Source: Methylocaldum sp002005105
GTDB lineage: Bacteria > Pseudomonadota > Gammaproteobacteria > Methylococcales > Methylococcaceae
DNA: 64,000 nt
Assembly: GCF_051027545.1 (NCBI RefSeq)
Contig: NZ_CP194902.1
Span: 1,860,001 to 1,924,000 of the forward strand
Direction of reading: 5' to 3'
A model generated the notes under the pieces. It saw only the letters and a program-made list of their open reading frames with translations. It did not search any database and had not been told where the DNA came from. This document shows positions 34,013 through 43,089 of the stretch, piece after piece. The translations under genes and the position numbers were made by a program. Every line of letters begins with the position of its first letter. Position 1 is the first letter of the stretch.

Positions 34013-37000
34013 TCAATCGCTGGGATCGTCGCAGGCTTCCCGCAAGGCGTCCAACGCCGTAACCAGGGCAGTGAACGGAATCAGGGAGACTTCCGTAGAT
34101 TCGTTGAGTTCCCGTCCGAATCGGCGCAGTTTCGCCAGGCGTTGTTGGAGACGCGGTCCGGCGAAAAATGCGGCCGGATCGCGTAATCCGGCGCGCAGCA
34201 TGGCAAGGCTGAAGCGAACCGAGCCGGACTTCAGCCGTTCCAGTAATGCAGTTTGTACCCGGCGTTCCCAGCGGTTGCGGGGTTTTACGTCATCGAGCCG
34301 GGGAATCAGCCGTCTTAAGTCCAGATAGTCGGCGACCGCATCGTTCAGTTCGGCTACCTTTGAAAGCGGCTCGCCCGTGCGGGCGGTCAAGTCGACCAAG
34401 GCCGGAAAGTTGTGCAGCCGTTCCATGAGCGCCATGAGACGGGCTTCTTCTACAGTGAAGCCCAAAGCTTCCGAATCCGAGATACGCTGCTCGTAATCCG
34501 GGAGCTCGCTCGTTGCGAGACTTTCCGCCAGATAAGCTAGATGCTGTGCCAGGTCCGTGCGCCACAGGGCTACCGATTCGGGACTCGGATGCAGCGCTTT
34601 GCCTTTTTGCAGCGCCCACAGGCAGAACGAGTTCAGAAGGCTTTCCAAACGCAGCAAAAGCTCGAGCTGCCGAGCGGCTGCGATTCGATCGTCCAGAGCG
34701 CAGATCTTGTAGCGCAACGTACGTCCGTCGAGTACACGGTCGAACAGGAGATAAGCCCTGACGGCTTGATTGAGGAGAGAGGGCTCGAGTTCGTCGACCC
34801 AAACCAGAAAGCCCGCGCCGGCCTGGTTGATGAGCGTGTTGCAGATCACCGTGGCGGTGATTTCCTTGGCGAGCGAATGTTCGTCGAGCGCTTCGGCGAA
34901 ACGCTCCCGTACCGCGGCCGGAAAATAGCCGGCCAGGCAATCCCCGGCCCAGGATGCCGACAGAAACTCGGGGTTATCGAAGAAAGCCCGCTTCAAGGCT
35001 AGTTTGGCGTAAGCCATCAATACCGCGAGTTCCGGTCGGGTCAAGGCTTGTTGGGAGCGTGCCGCGATGTCCTTGCGGGACGGAAACGACTCCACCGCCG
35101 GGTCGAGCAGTCCAGCGTTGATCAGGCGCGCGGCGGCTTCGAGGAACGGTTCCGCATCCTGTAGGCAGCGTTGGTGGTCCAGCGAGAGACAGAGACTTTG
35201 CCAATAATTGTTGGCCAGGACCGAACGGCAAACATCGTCCTTGACTTCCGCCAGCCATCGGTCGCGTTCCTCCCGGTCGGCGATCAATCCTTTGTGTTGC
35301 AGAAGATTCATGAGGATCTTGAGATTGACCTCGTGATCGGACAGATCTACTCCGCCCGAGTTATTGACCGCGTCGGTATCGATGCGCCCTCCGCTCAGAG
35401 CGTATTCGACACGGGCGAGTTGGGTGAAGCCGAGGTTGGCCCCTTCGCCGACGACTTTCGCCTTGACCTGGTTGGCGTCGACGCGGGTGCTGTCGTTGAC
35501 TTTGTCGCCGACGTCCTCGTTGGTCTCGGTGCTCGCTTTGACGTAGGTTCCGATGCCGCCGAGCCAGAGCAGATCGACCGGAGCAGTCAGCATTAGCCGG
35601 ATCAGTTCTTCGCCGTCGACCGTGACGTGGTGCACCCCGAGCCACTCGCGGATGTCCGGAGAAAGTGGAATGTCCTTCGCATCGCGCCGGAACACGCCGC
35701 CGCCGGGCGAGATCAAGCCGCGGTCGTAATCGTCCCAGCTGGAGTAGGGAAGATCGAACAGGCGCTTTCGCTCTCGATAGGACTGCGCCGGGTCGGGACT
35801 CGGATCGAGGAAGATATGGTTGGCGCTAAAGGCGGCGCGCAGGCAAATCCTGTCGGACAGCAGCATGCCGTTGCCGAACACGTCGCCGTCCATGCTGCCG
35901 ATGCCGATCACCGTAAACGGTCGGGTGTCGATATCCTGGCCCAATTCGCGGAAGTGCCGTTTCACGCACTCCCAGGCGCCGCGGGCGGTAATGCCGAGCT
36001 TCTTGTGGTGATAACCATGCGAGCCGCCGCTGGCGAAGGCGTCTCCGAGCCAGAATCCGTACTCCGATGCGATGATATTGGCGCGATCCGACAGCCGCGC
36101 CGTCCCCTTGTCCGCGGCGACCACGAGATAGGGATCGGCATCGTCGTGGGGCACGACCTCGGAGGGGGCCGTCACGACGGTGCCTTGTAGATTGTCGGTC
36201 AAGTCCAAGAGCCCGCGAATCAGCGTGGAATACGCTTCCTGGACCAGCCGCTCGCGATCGGCCGGATCCCGCGCCGTCTGCTTGACGATGAATCCGCCCT
36301 TGGCCCCGTGCGGAACGATCAAGGAATTCTTGATCATCTGAGTTTGCATCAGATCGAGAATCTCGCTGCGGAAGTCGTCCGGCCGATCCGACCATCGGAT
36401 GCCGCCGCGAGCCACTTTGGCCCCGCGCAGGTGTATGCCTTCCATCAGCGCCGAATGGACGTAGATTTCGAACAACGGCCTCGGCGCCGGCATGTTGATG
36501 ATCCCGAGGCTGCTGATTTTGAAGGCGACGAAATGGTCCGGCTGATCCATCCTCCGGTAGAAGTTGGTCCGCAGCGTGGCGTCGATGAGGTTGAACAGAT
36601 CGCGGAGGATGCGGTCCTCGTTCGAATCTTCCACCTCATTCAGCGACGAGCCCAGTTCCATGCGGATCGGCAACATGGCTTCGTCCTCGCGCCGGGCGAG
36701 ATCGATCCAGCGCCTGTCGGGCTTGAAGCGGCTCTCGAAATAGTGAAAAAGCAGCAGGGCCGTTTTGGGATTGTTGAGCAGCGCCTGATGAAAGCGGAAA
36801 CGGCCGAAACGGCTGCCGAGCTGAAAATAGTAGTTTCGGTAAGCGCGGAAGACGTCGATTTCCTTCCACGAAAGCCCCGTCAGCAGCAGCAAACCGTTGA
36901 GGGCATCGTTGTCCGCCCGTGCCGTCAGCAGTGCCATGAAGGCCTCCAGCAACGGCTCTTTGACGGGTATCAGGGAATCGAAACCGTCCGCGGCGGGCTT

Positions 37001-37372
37001 GACCGAGAAGCTGCGGATATAGATGCGCTGCGATCCGATCTCGCCCCTGAACTGAACCTGATCGACCACCCGTAAGTTCAGGTCCTGGAGGATCGGAATG
37101 ATCTCGTCCAGGCTCCGCTCGCGCAGCCCGTAAAGCTGAAGGCGATGGAACGGATCGCCGAGTTGCCGGTCGGGTTCCCACAGGTCGACGGCTTCCCGGC
37201 CGGTTCGGATGACTTGTTCTACCTTGAATGCGTCACGAGTCGCCAACTGTGGAGGAACGAGCGCGCGGTATTCGGCGGAGAAAGCCTGCTCATAAGGAAA
37301 CGAGGGGGCGGTTTGATGGAATTCCCGAGCGGCCTGGTCGAGAAAAATTCTGAAGCTGCGTTCCCAGGGCAT
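34013..37372 (-). CDS. Large NAD-dependent glutamate dehydrogenase
   Basis: A 1119-residue enzyme of the large bacterial NAD-GDH family (oxidative deamination of glutamate to 2-oxoglutarate and ammonia). Family-specific blocks include ARGGIRWSDRPDDFRSEIL, NSLIVPHGAKGGFIVK, DRANIIASEYGFWLGDAFASGG and TVIGIGSMDGDVFGNG. The size suits the 115-kDa class rather than the 180-kDa class, which carries several hundred more N-terminal residues. Start ATG has AGGAG nine bases upstream. Monocistronic by appearance, with tRNA-Arg downstream on the same strand. Confidence 0.9.
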   Translation of the reverse strand: MPWERSFRIFLDQAAREFHQTAPSFPYEQAFSAEYRALVPPQLATRDAFKVEQVIRTGREAVDLWEPDRQLGDPFHRLQLYGLRERSLDEIIPILQDLNLRVVDQVQFRGEIGSQRIYIRSFSVKPAADGFDSLIPVKEPLLEAFMALLTARADNDALNGLLLLTGLSWKEIDVFRAYRNYYFQLGSRFGRFRFHQALLNNPKTALLLFHYFESRFKPDRRWIDLARREDEAMLPIRMELGSSLNEVEDSNEDRILRDLFNLIDATLRTNFYRRMDQPDHFVAFKISSLGIINMPAPRPLFEIYVHSALMEGIHLRGAKVARGGIRWSDRPDDFRSEILDLMQTQMIKNSLIVPHGAKGGFIVKQTARDPADRERLVQEAYSTLIRGLLDLTDNLQGTVVTAPSEVVPHDDADPYLVVAADKGTARLSDRANIIASEYGFWLGDAFASGGSHGYHHKKLGITARGAWECVKRHFRELGQDIDTRPFTVIGIGSMDGDVFGNGMLLSDRICLRAAFSANHIFLDPSPDPAQSYRERKRLFDLPYSSWDDYDRGLISPGGGVFRRDAKDIPLSPDIREWLGVHHVTVDGEELIRLMLTAPVDLLWLGGIGTYVKASTETNEDVGDKVNDSTRVDANQVKAKVVGEGANLGFTQLARVEYALSGGRIDTDAVNNSGGVDLSDHEVNLKILMNLLQHKGLIADREERDRWLAEVKDDVCRSVLANNYWQSLCLSLDHQRCLQDAEPFLEAAARLINAGLLDPAVESFPSRKDIAARSQQALTRPELAVLMAYAKLALKRAFFDNPEFLSASWAGDCLAGYFPAAVRERFAEALDEHSLAKEITATVICNTLINQAGAGFLVWVDELEPSLLNQAVRAYLLFDRVLDGRTLRYKICALDDRIAAARQLELLLRLESLLNSFCLWALQKGKALHPSPESVALWRTDLAQHLAYLAESLATSELPDYEQRISDSEALGFTVEEARLMALMERLHNFPALVDLTARTGEPLSKVAELNDAVADYLDLRRLIPRLDDVKPRNRWERRVQTALLERLKSGSVRFSLAMLRAGLRDPAAFFAGPRLQQRLAKLRRFGRELNESTEVSLIPFTALVTALDALREACDDPSD

Positions 37373-37466
37373 AGTCTTTTTCTCCTGCCGAATCGGAATG
37401 CCGGTTGTATTCGCGGCTGGGATGGTTAGAGTTTCGCCGCATCCGAGTTCGGCCGATTGATGAGGT

Positions 37467-37898
37467 CTAGGCCAGCCTCTTGTACATTTCCAACACGTTG
37501 CCGTTGTCCGCCTTACGGTAGCTGACCCAATCCATAAATGTCCGCATAAAGAAAATGCCTCGGCCGCGTTCGTTCAAGGCATCGAGATTAGGAGGCGGTA
37601 CGGCATTCAAATCGAAACCCTGACCATGGTCGTATACATAAATCCGGAGATCCTTGTCTCTTATGCGCATGCACACCCTAACGGTCTCGTTCGCGTCGCC
37701 CGGTGCCGCATGCTGAATGGCGTTGACCATCGCCTCGGTCAAAACCAGGTTGAGATGATAGGCAAGCGCATCGCGGTCGCCGGTGTAGACATCCAAAGTC
37801 TTGGCCACCTGTTCGGCGATATTGCCGATTAAACTCAAATACCGAGTTTGGTTCGGGACCACAATTTCGACGTTGATAATGTCGGTTTCGCCGCCCAT
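37467..37898 (-). CDS. RsbW-like serine kinase/anti-sigma ATP-binding protein
   Basis: A 143-residue GHKL ATPase of the HATPase_c_2 type. N box HLNLVLTEAMVNAIQHA, G1 VYDHGQGFD and G2 ERGRGIFFMRTFMD are intact. These proteins bind and sometimes phosphorylate a STAS partner and sequester a regulator. The ATG at 37898 has AGGAGAT upstream; the upstream frame to 37997 overlaps the STAS gene. The STAS gene ends 13 bases before it, so the pair forms a unit. No sigma factor or PP2C phosphatase is nearby. Confidence 0.88.
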   Translation of the reverse strand: MGGETDIINVEIVVPNQTRYLSLIGNIAEQVAKTLDVYTGDRDALAYHLNLVLTEAMVNAIQHAAPGDANETVRVCMRIRDKDLRIYVYDHGQGFDLNAVPPPNLDALNERGRGIFFMRTFMDWVSYRKADNGNVLEMYKRLA

Positions 37899-37911
37899 CG
37901 AAATCTCCTGG

Positions 37912-38247
37912 CTAGTTGCTGCTCGGTACCTCCCCAAGGCTGGGATAGATATCGAACACCCGGTGCAAGCGGGTAAGCTCGAACATGGATTGTACACGCG
38001 GCTGTAGTCCCGCCAGTACGAAGCTGCCGGAACGCAAGGAAGCGTTCTTGTAACCGGACAGCAAAGCGCCCAAGCCTGAGCTGTCGATGAAACGGACGCC
38101 CGACAAATCGATAACCAAGCGCGTGTGACCGTCTTCCAAAAGCTTGAGGATGTAATCCTTCAGTTCGCCGGAGTTGTGCGCATCGAGGCGCTCTTCCTTT
38201 AGGCTGAGGATGGTCCTGCCGTTACGATTTTCAGTCGAGATATTCAT
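37912..38247 (-). CDS. STAS-domain anti-sigma factor antagonist (RsbV-like)
   Basis: A 111-residue single STAS domain. The conserved strand-loop LVIDLSGVRFIDSSGLGALL carries the serine (DSSG) that is phosphorylated by RsbW-type kinases. TGGAG precedes the ATG at 38247; the frame extends to 38286. It is upstream of the ATPase gene on the same strand, forming a partner-switching pair. The target of the switch is not visible here. Confidence 0.88.
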   Translation of the reverse strand: MNISTENRNGRTILSLKEERLDAHNSGELKDYILKLLEDGHTRLVIDLSGVRFIDSSGLGALLSGYKNASLRSGSFVLAGLQPRVQSMFELTRLHRVFDIYPSLGEVPSSN

Positions 38248-38512
38248 CGTTTGGCTCCAGCATCCGCAATTGTTTCTATAGGACAAGTTGCACGGAGAAT
38301 AATAACGTGGAATTCATCGGCAAAGACATAGGCGCAAAGTTCTTGTAGGTAAGTTTTCGCGCCGAATACCGGCGCGGCAATCGGGTCGTGTTTCAGCGCC
38401 TTGTAATCCGGGGACTTGTGACGATTGCGAGTCGTATCGAGAGCAGATCTTGCAGCAGCTTACCGTTCACATGTTCTTATCGGGCCGGAACTACCGGCGT
38501 GAAACGATTGGT

Positions 38513-38923
38513 TTAATTACTTAGACGGCGGCAATGAGTTAAAAATTCACGGAGCCACGTTTCTTTGAAGTCCTCCAGATTCCAGCTCCGCCGGACGAGC
38601 AGCCGGTAATGCGCGGGCGGAACGATATAAACTTCCGCATCGGCTTGAATCCCCGTGCGGGTGACCACGGTCAGGGTTTCGCGCCGATAAAAGTCGTCCT
38701 CGAACGCGTCCAGATCTTTAAGCGCGCGTGCCGAGACATCTTCGTAGAGTACACCGTCGGTAAAGCTGCCCGTCTCTCTGCGAAGTCCTGGATAGACCCG
38801 GTTGCGAATACGATAGCGGGCAAAACCATGTAACCGGGCCGGTTGCGATGGGAAAACACTGCCGGTGACGGCTCGCATTACCTCCGGAACCTGGAGCGTG
38901 CCATAGGCGAAAATCTTGAACAT
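38513..38923 (-). CDS. Gamma-glutamylcyclotransferase-like protein (AIG2/GGCT)
   Basis: A 136-residue protein with the GGCT-like start FKIFAYGTLQVPEVMRAVTG, where the YGTL(R/Q) loop binds the gamma-glutamyl group, and the central acidic segment ALKDLDAFEDDFYRRETL whose Glu/Asp residues match the catalytic region (LD.FE...Y.R). Likely a small cytoplasmic cyclotransferase or amine transferase; substrate uncertain. Confidence 0.82.
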   Translation of the reverse strand: MFKIFAYGTLQVPEVMRAVTGSVFPSQPARLHGFARYRIRNRVYPGLRRETGSFTDGVLYEDVSARALKDLDAFEDDFYRRETLTVVTRTGIQADAEVYIVPPAHYRLLVRRSWNLEDFKETWLREFLTHCRRLSN

Positions 38924-39363
38924 GACGGCAGTATACGTTGAGCAAAGAACGGAAGCTTAACCGGCCGCCGGCCCTGATCCAAGGGACTGCACCCTTGGCC
39001 CAATGTCGTTGGAAAAGGAGTCAGGATTTTCTTGTTCGTCTTTGTCTTCGTCCTTCCGGCTCAGTAGGCTTGGTCAATTCCCACTGTGGAGACCGGAATC
39101 GCTTAAACAGAAACAGATGACAAAAGCCAGATTTTTACACTGCCCCTTACACGTCCTCACGACCTCCTGTAGCCGTTCCATCCTATTTACTCCTCCCTTC
39201 TCAGACTCTTATGAAACCCGACAACTTATCGGCTTGTAACACTCAATCAAGGTTACGCTTGTATCAATACAGGCACATGACTAACATTTTCCACCTCGAA
39301 GGTGCAATGGTTTGTGCCGCTTAGGGTGTTATTTCCAGTTGAGCATTACTATAGGAACAACTC
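38924..39363. other. Gene-free stretch
   Basis: About 440 bases, visibly less GC-rich than the surroundings. The only structure noted is a hairpin CCAAGGG (38979-38985)/CCCTTGG (38992-38998) without a T-run. No coding frame with family resemblance was found. AGGAAC just before 39364 serves the next gene. Confidence 0.5.
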
Positions 39364-40182
39364 ATGAACATGAAACCTGAGCTAACGGAACGGCAGCAGA
39401 GAGAGCTCGACTATCATCGAGAACATGCGAAGAAACACGGAGCGATTCTTGCCGAGCCGTTTTCGTGGGATGTGCTTCTGAACCCCGGTCGTCGATGGTG
39501 GAACGCCTACTGGCAGATGTACGCCTACCTTGTGAGTTGCGATCTCAAGGGCAAGGATGTACTGGTTGTAGGATGCGGCTTCGGAGACGACGCTCTACGG
39601 CTCGCCAAACTCGGTGCAAAAGTAAGTGCTTTCGACTTGAGTCCGGACGTGCTCCAGATCGCGAGGACCCTCGCCGCTCGCGAGGGCTTGGAGATCGCCT
39701 TCGACGAAATGCCCGCTGAACGAATGAGGTACAAGGACGCCAGTTTTGACTATGTGATTTGCAGAGATATCCTCCACCACGTCAACATCCCCGAAACCAT
39801 GAGCGAAATTGTTCGCGTGGCAAAGCCAGGGGCTCAGTTCATTGTGAACGAGATTTATTCACATTCTATAACCGAGAAGGTCCGCCGCTCCTCTCTTGTT
39901 GAGTCGTTCTTGTATCCGCGCATGCGACGATTGATTTATGGTCCCGAGAAGCCCTATATCACGGAAGATGAACGGAAACTCAATGAAAGCGACCTTGCCG
40001 AGATCACCAAGCCTCTGCAGGCGCGGCGTTTTGAGAAGCACTTCAACTTTCTGGTTACGAGAATTATCCCCGATCAATCTGAATTGTTTGCAAAGATCGA
40101 TCGCATTCTGCTCATTCTATTTAAGCCGATGGCGCCATTTCTGGCCGGCCGGATACTTTTCAGCGCTCAAATCGTAAAGTAG
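39364..40182 (+). CDS. Class I SAM-dependent methyltransferase
   Basis: A 272-residue protein with motif I VLVVGCGFGDDALRLAKLG, motif II region VSAFDLSPDVLQIAR, and FDYVICRDILHHVNIPE after it, as in UbiE/Methyltransf_11 enzymes. The C-terminal half includes a hydrophobic end (ILLILFKPMAPFLAGRILF), suggesting membrane association or a lipid substrate. Base use is lower in GC than neighbouring genes, so it may be acquired. Substrate unknown. Confidence 0.85.
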   Translation: MNMKPELTERQQRELDYHREHAKKHGAILAEPFSWDVLLNPGRRWWNAYWQMYAYLVSCDLKGKDVLVVGCGFGDDALRLAKLGAKVSAFDLSPDVLQIARTLAAREGLEIAFDEMPAERMRYKDASFDYVICRDILHHVNIPETMSEIVRVAKPGAQFIVNEIYSHSITEKVRRSSLVESFLYPRMRRLIYGPEKPYITEDERKLNESDLAEITKPLQARRFEKHFNFLVTRIIPDQSELFAKIDRILLILFKPMAPFLAGRILFSAQIVK

Positions 40183-40353
40183 TGCCCCGCCCCCTGCTTG
40201 CTGCAATGCCCGACTCGTCGTTCCAGCCGACCGCCTTCGGCGGCCGTTGGTCTCCAACGGGAAAAGGGGCAGTCCATGTGGGCTGGAAGAGTGAAGCAAA
40301 TCCCGGCAAATCAGGTTTCACTCCCATTGGCCGTTGCGAATCGATGCCCAATC
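40183..40353. other. Gene-free stretch before hairpin element
   Basis: About 170 bases without a credible gene. TTCCAGCC (40221-40228) and a later GGCTGGAA form a loose outer pair around a GCCGCC-rich segment. Nothing else is supported. Confidence 0.4.
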
Positions 40354-40501
40354 TATTAACCCGGCCTATAAATATAGGCCGGGTTAATCCGGGGCAGGGA
40401 TGCCCCGGCGCGGCGACAAACGGCGTGAGCCCAGGCCGGGCGTGTACCGGCCTGGGCGGCGGCCCGAAATACCAGGAGGGTATTTACGGGCCTGATTAAT
40501 A
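40354..40501. repeat. Compact four-hairpin element bounded by CTATTAA/TTAATAG
   Basis: Four consecutive hairpins: 40356-40387 (15-bp arms on TTAACCCGGCCTATA), 40389-40408 (CCGGGGCA/TGCCCCGG), 40429-40457 (GCCCAGGCCGG/CCGGCCTGGGC) and 40461-40492 (GGCCCGAAATACC/GGTATTTACGGGCC, one bulge). The whole is enclosed by CTATTAA at the left and TTAATAG at the right. There is no T-run, so it is not a standard terminator. It lies between convergent genes. It could be a structured RNA, a REP/BIME-type mobile palindrome or a protein-binding array. Confidence 0.75.
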
Positions 40502-40656
40502 GCAACCGGGAGAGCAAACATAGGCCTTCACAAATGCTTCCCTGATCAATTACCGGGGAGCTAACCCCGACCGGCCTCATCTCCCTCGCTTCGCTCTGCC
40601 CAAGGGGAGAGGGGTTTTTGCGACACCTTGCGGGAGAAGGCTTTTTCAGAGATTCC

Positions 40657-41151
40657 TCAAGGCTTGACCGCGGCGACCCAGGCGTCGATGTGTTCGGTCG
40701 TGATCGCGCCGCTGACCGGCAGACGGTTATGGCCCGCATCGTAGAAATAACTGCGGGGCAGCTCGCCGTACCAGGACGAGTCGATCTCGTAGCGCAGCCG
40801 CTGCGCATTGGAATCGCTGAAAATCCACGATTCGACCTGCTTCAGCTTGTGTTTCGCCAGCATATCACTCACTTCGCCGGCAAATTCGGCTTCGTCGGTG
40901 GAGACCATCACCAGATCCAGCTTCGGATGCTTTTTCATCGAGGCTGCCAGGGCGTCCAAATCTTTCATGCAACTGGCGCAGTCCAGGGACCAGAACATGA
41001 GAATGAAAGGTTTTCCCTGGCGGGTTTTCAAGATATCGCTGAGACTGCCGGCCCTGAATGGCTGCGTTTGATTTTCGGCGAATGACGGAGCTGAAAATAG
41101 CGTCAGGAACAGGCAAAGCAGAGCGAATAATTTTTTCATATGGGTATTCAT
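40657..41151 (-). CDS. Secreted TlpA/thioredoxin-like protein with CASC motif
   Basis: About 164 residues with a signal peptide (KKLFALLCLFLTLFSAPSFA) and a thioredoxin-fold part: KPFILMFWSLDCASCMKDL holds the CxxC site as CASC, followed by LDLVMVSTDEAEF and a cis-Pro region LPRSYFYDAGH. Probably a periplasmic thiol reductase or metallochaperone-type redoxin. An ATG four codons in (41139) is an equally good start. The sialidase-like lipoprotein gene ends 29 bases upstream on the same strand, so the two are likely co-transcribed. Confidence 0.83.
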   Translation of the reverse strand: MNTHMKKLFALLCLFLTLFSAPSFAENQTQPFRAGSLSDILKTRQGKPFILMFWSLDCASCMKDLDALAASMKKHPKLDLVMVSTDEAEFAGEVSDMLAKHKLKQVESWIFSDSNAQRLRYEIDSSWYGELPRSYFYDAGHNRLPVSGAITTEHIDAWVAAVKP

Positions 41152-41180
41152 AAGAATCGGAAGGGATAAGAGCGGATCGA

Positions 41181-42455
41181 TTAATCGATGCGGATCAGGC
41201 GGTAACCCTTGTCTTGGCTATTCCACGATAGAAAAATCGCTTGGCCGTCGGTCAAGAGGAACGGAAAATCGACTTCGGCGTCCGATTCCACCGTTGCGAC
41301 TGCCTCGGACCATGTTTTTCCGCCATCCCTGGACTGTTTGACCATCGCCCGATTCTTCCGGCCGTCGAACTCGTTCCAGGCGAGAATCACCCGATCGCCC
41401 GCGGCCAAGACGTCCGGATGTCCCGGCAATCGGTCGGGATCGCCCAAGGCCATGGGCTCTGAAAAGCTGCGGCCCCGATCGTCGGAATAAGCGTAAAACA
41501 GGCCCTGGCGTTTCGTTCCCTGGGTAAACCATGCGACGTGGTAGCGGCCGTCCCGGCCTATGGAAAGTGCCGGTCCATGAACCGGGCACGCTTCGATTTT
41601 CCAGCTGTCATTCGTGGCTCGTGTCGCCGCCCACTCGGCACGGCCGTCCTCGGGCTTTAGAAGGCCATGATCGCGGATGTTGCCGGGATAAATGAACCGG
41701 GTGATCAAAACCGGCCGCCCATCGGTATCGAAATCGACGGCGAGGCGGCAGCAACTGCAAACGTCGTCCACGATTTTTTGATTGGATTGAAGGGGCTTTC
41801 CGTTGGCGCCCAGGACGGTGTGAAAGATGTCGTTGCCCCGTGCTTCGTCGACGCCCTCGCGCTCGTCGTGCCAAAACGCGTGCAAATCGCCGCGGGGATC
41901 AACCGCCAGTACGGCCTGAAACGAGTTGGCTGTTCTAGCCATGTCGCTCAAGGGCTCCGGCGCGGTGAAATGCCGCCCCTGATCTTCGGAAATGCTCAAA
42001 TAGGTGGTCCAAGGCTGCAAGCCGAAGGCCGGGTAAGCGACGTAGATTCGGCCGGCGGGATCGACGGCGATCTGCGGGCGGTATTCGCTTTGCGTCCTGA
42101 TCGGCACGCGCTCCGGGTTGATTGCTACCGGGGGACTGAAGGTTTTGCCGTAATCGCTGGAAAAATCGACGTAGACGCGGTCGGTGGTGGGCACGACGCG
42201 CCACAGCCGTCGGTCGGGGCCGAAAGCCGCCGAGACCGGAAGCTTTATGTCCATGCCGCGATAATGTTCAAATCCGTCCGAAATCGGCTTTGGTCGCGAA
42301 CCTATGGACGCGCAACCGGACAAGACCGCCACGGACAAAGCCCAGAAACACAGCGAGGCCAGATGATTGCGGACGCCGGAGAAAGACCTCGTCCGAATCG
42401 CTCTTCGTTTGAGTCCGATCGACAACACGCTTGAAATCAAACCCCCGGTTCGCAA
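41181..42455 (-). CDS. Sialidase-like (BNR/Asp-box) lipoprotein with CSCC motif
   Basis: About 424 residues with lipobox VLSGC. At least four Asp-box repeats are visible (SSDYGKTFS, SEDQGRHFT, SDDRGRSFS, SRDGGKTWS), indicating a six-bladed beta-propeller. An unusual cysteine cluster VCSCCRLAVDFD sits in the middle. Real sialidase catalytic residues (arginine triad, FRIP) are not evident, so glycosidase activity is doubtful. Co-location with a CxxC redoxin suggests a role in metal or thiol handling in the periplasm. The start is uncertain: the frame opens with TTG. Confidence 0.7.
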   Translation of the reverse strand: MRTGGLISSVLSIGLKRRAIRTRSFSGVRNHLASLCFWALSVAVLSGCASIGSRPKPISDGFEHYRGMDIKLPVSAAFGPDRRLWRVVPTTDRVYVDFSSDYGKTFSPPVAINPERVPIRTQSEYRPQIAVDPAGRIYVAYPAFGLQPWTTYLSISEDQGRHFTAPEPLSDMARTANSFQAVLAVDPRGDLHAFWHDEREGVDEARGNDIFHTVLGANGKPLQSNQKIVDDVCSCCRLAVDFDTDGRPVLITRFIYPGNIRDHGLLKPEDGRAEWAATRATNDSWKIEACPVHGPALSIGRDGRYHVAWFTQGTKRQGLFYAYSDDRGRSFSEPMALGDPDRLPGHPDVLAAGDRVILAWNEFDGRKNRAMVKQSRDGGKTWSEAVATVESDAEVDFPFLLTDGQAIFLSWNSQDKGYRLIRID

Positions 42456-43089
42456 ATTAGCCGCCCCATCTGCACGTAACCCTGGTTCGACCGGCGATGC
42501 GGTAACCCGGTTCCGCCGGGTAACCGTTCGACTCGGTCGCGATGAGGGACATCGTACGAAAAGCCATGTTTAAGGTTTCGCTGCCCGCAACAACACCAGC
42601 CGGTGAAACATTAAGGAAGCTCTGAACAAGTGGATTCCGGTCATGCCCTTCGGCAGGCTCATCACGAACGGAATCAATACGTTACCGTTCGTCCTGAGCC
42701 TGTCGAAGGACTTAATCAGAGATTCCTTAAAGAACTTGGCCGCCGTTATCGAAGTCCTTTGGCTGCAAAGGCCGATGGTCAAAGTTACGGCATGCATTTC
42801 TTGCTTCTTGCTCCGCGAGTAAAGAAAAACTCTTTGCTTCGGTAAATGTTGAAGTGTGTGTTTTCGCGGGTCGCCAAGGCTTTTGTAAAAGGCCGGTCAA
42901 ATGGGTGGAGCATCACGCAGAAATCGAGCCAAGCATGCCGAACCCGTTGCGCGGCGCAAGGTTGCTTGGCGCTCGGTTCCGAAGCCATCCGTAAAACTGC
43001 GGCAAATCACGCAGTCAGGTGTGTGAAATGACGCACACATATTTTCTTGATGTCTCTGACGAGAGAGCGTGGGCTACATCTCGGTAGGG
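42456..43089. repeat. Gene-free region with a palindromic repeat element
   Basis: The element 42611-42730 has 15-bp ends TTAAGGAAGCTCTGA / TCAGAGATTCCTTAA (one mismatch) and a long inner palindrome (42646-42671 with 42685-42709). Similar CCTGAGCC.GTCGAAGG sequence occurs in the gap at 613-635. The rest of the 630 bases shows no gene. Confidence 0.6.

Noticed and set aside
40354..40501. Hairpin element as an ordinary intrinsic terminator or integron attC site
   Set aside because: There is no T-run after any arm, and the RYYYAAC/GTTRRRY core pair and an integrase are not seen.
41181..42455. True exo-sialidase
   Set aside because: Asp boxes are present but the arginine triad and FRIP motif could not be found.
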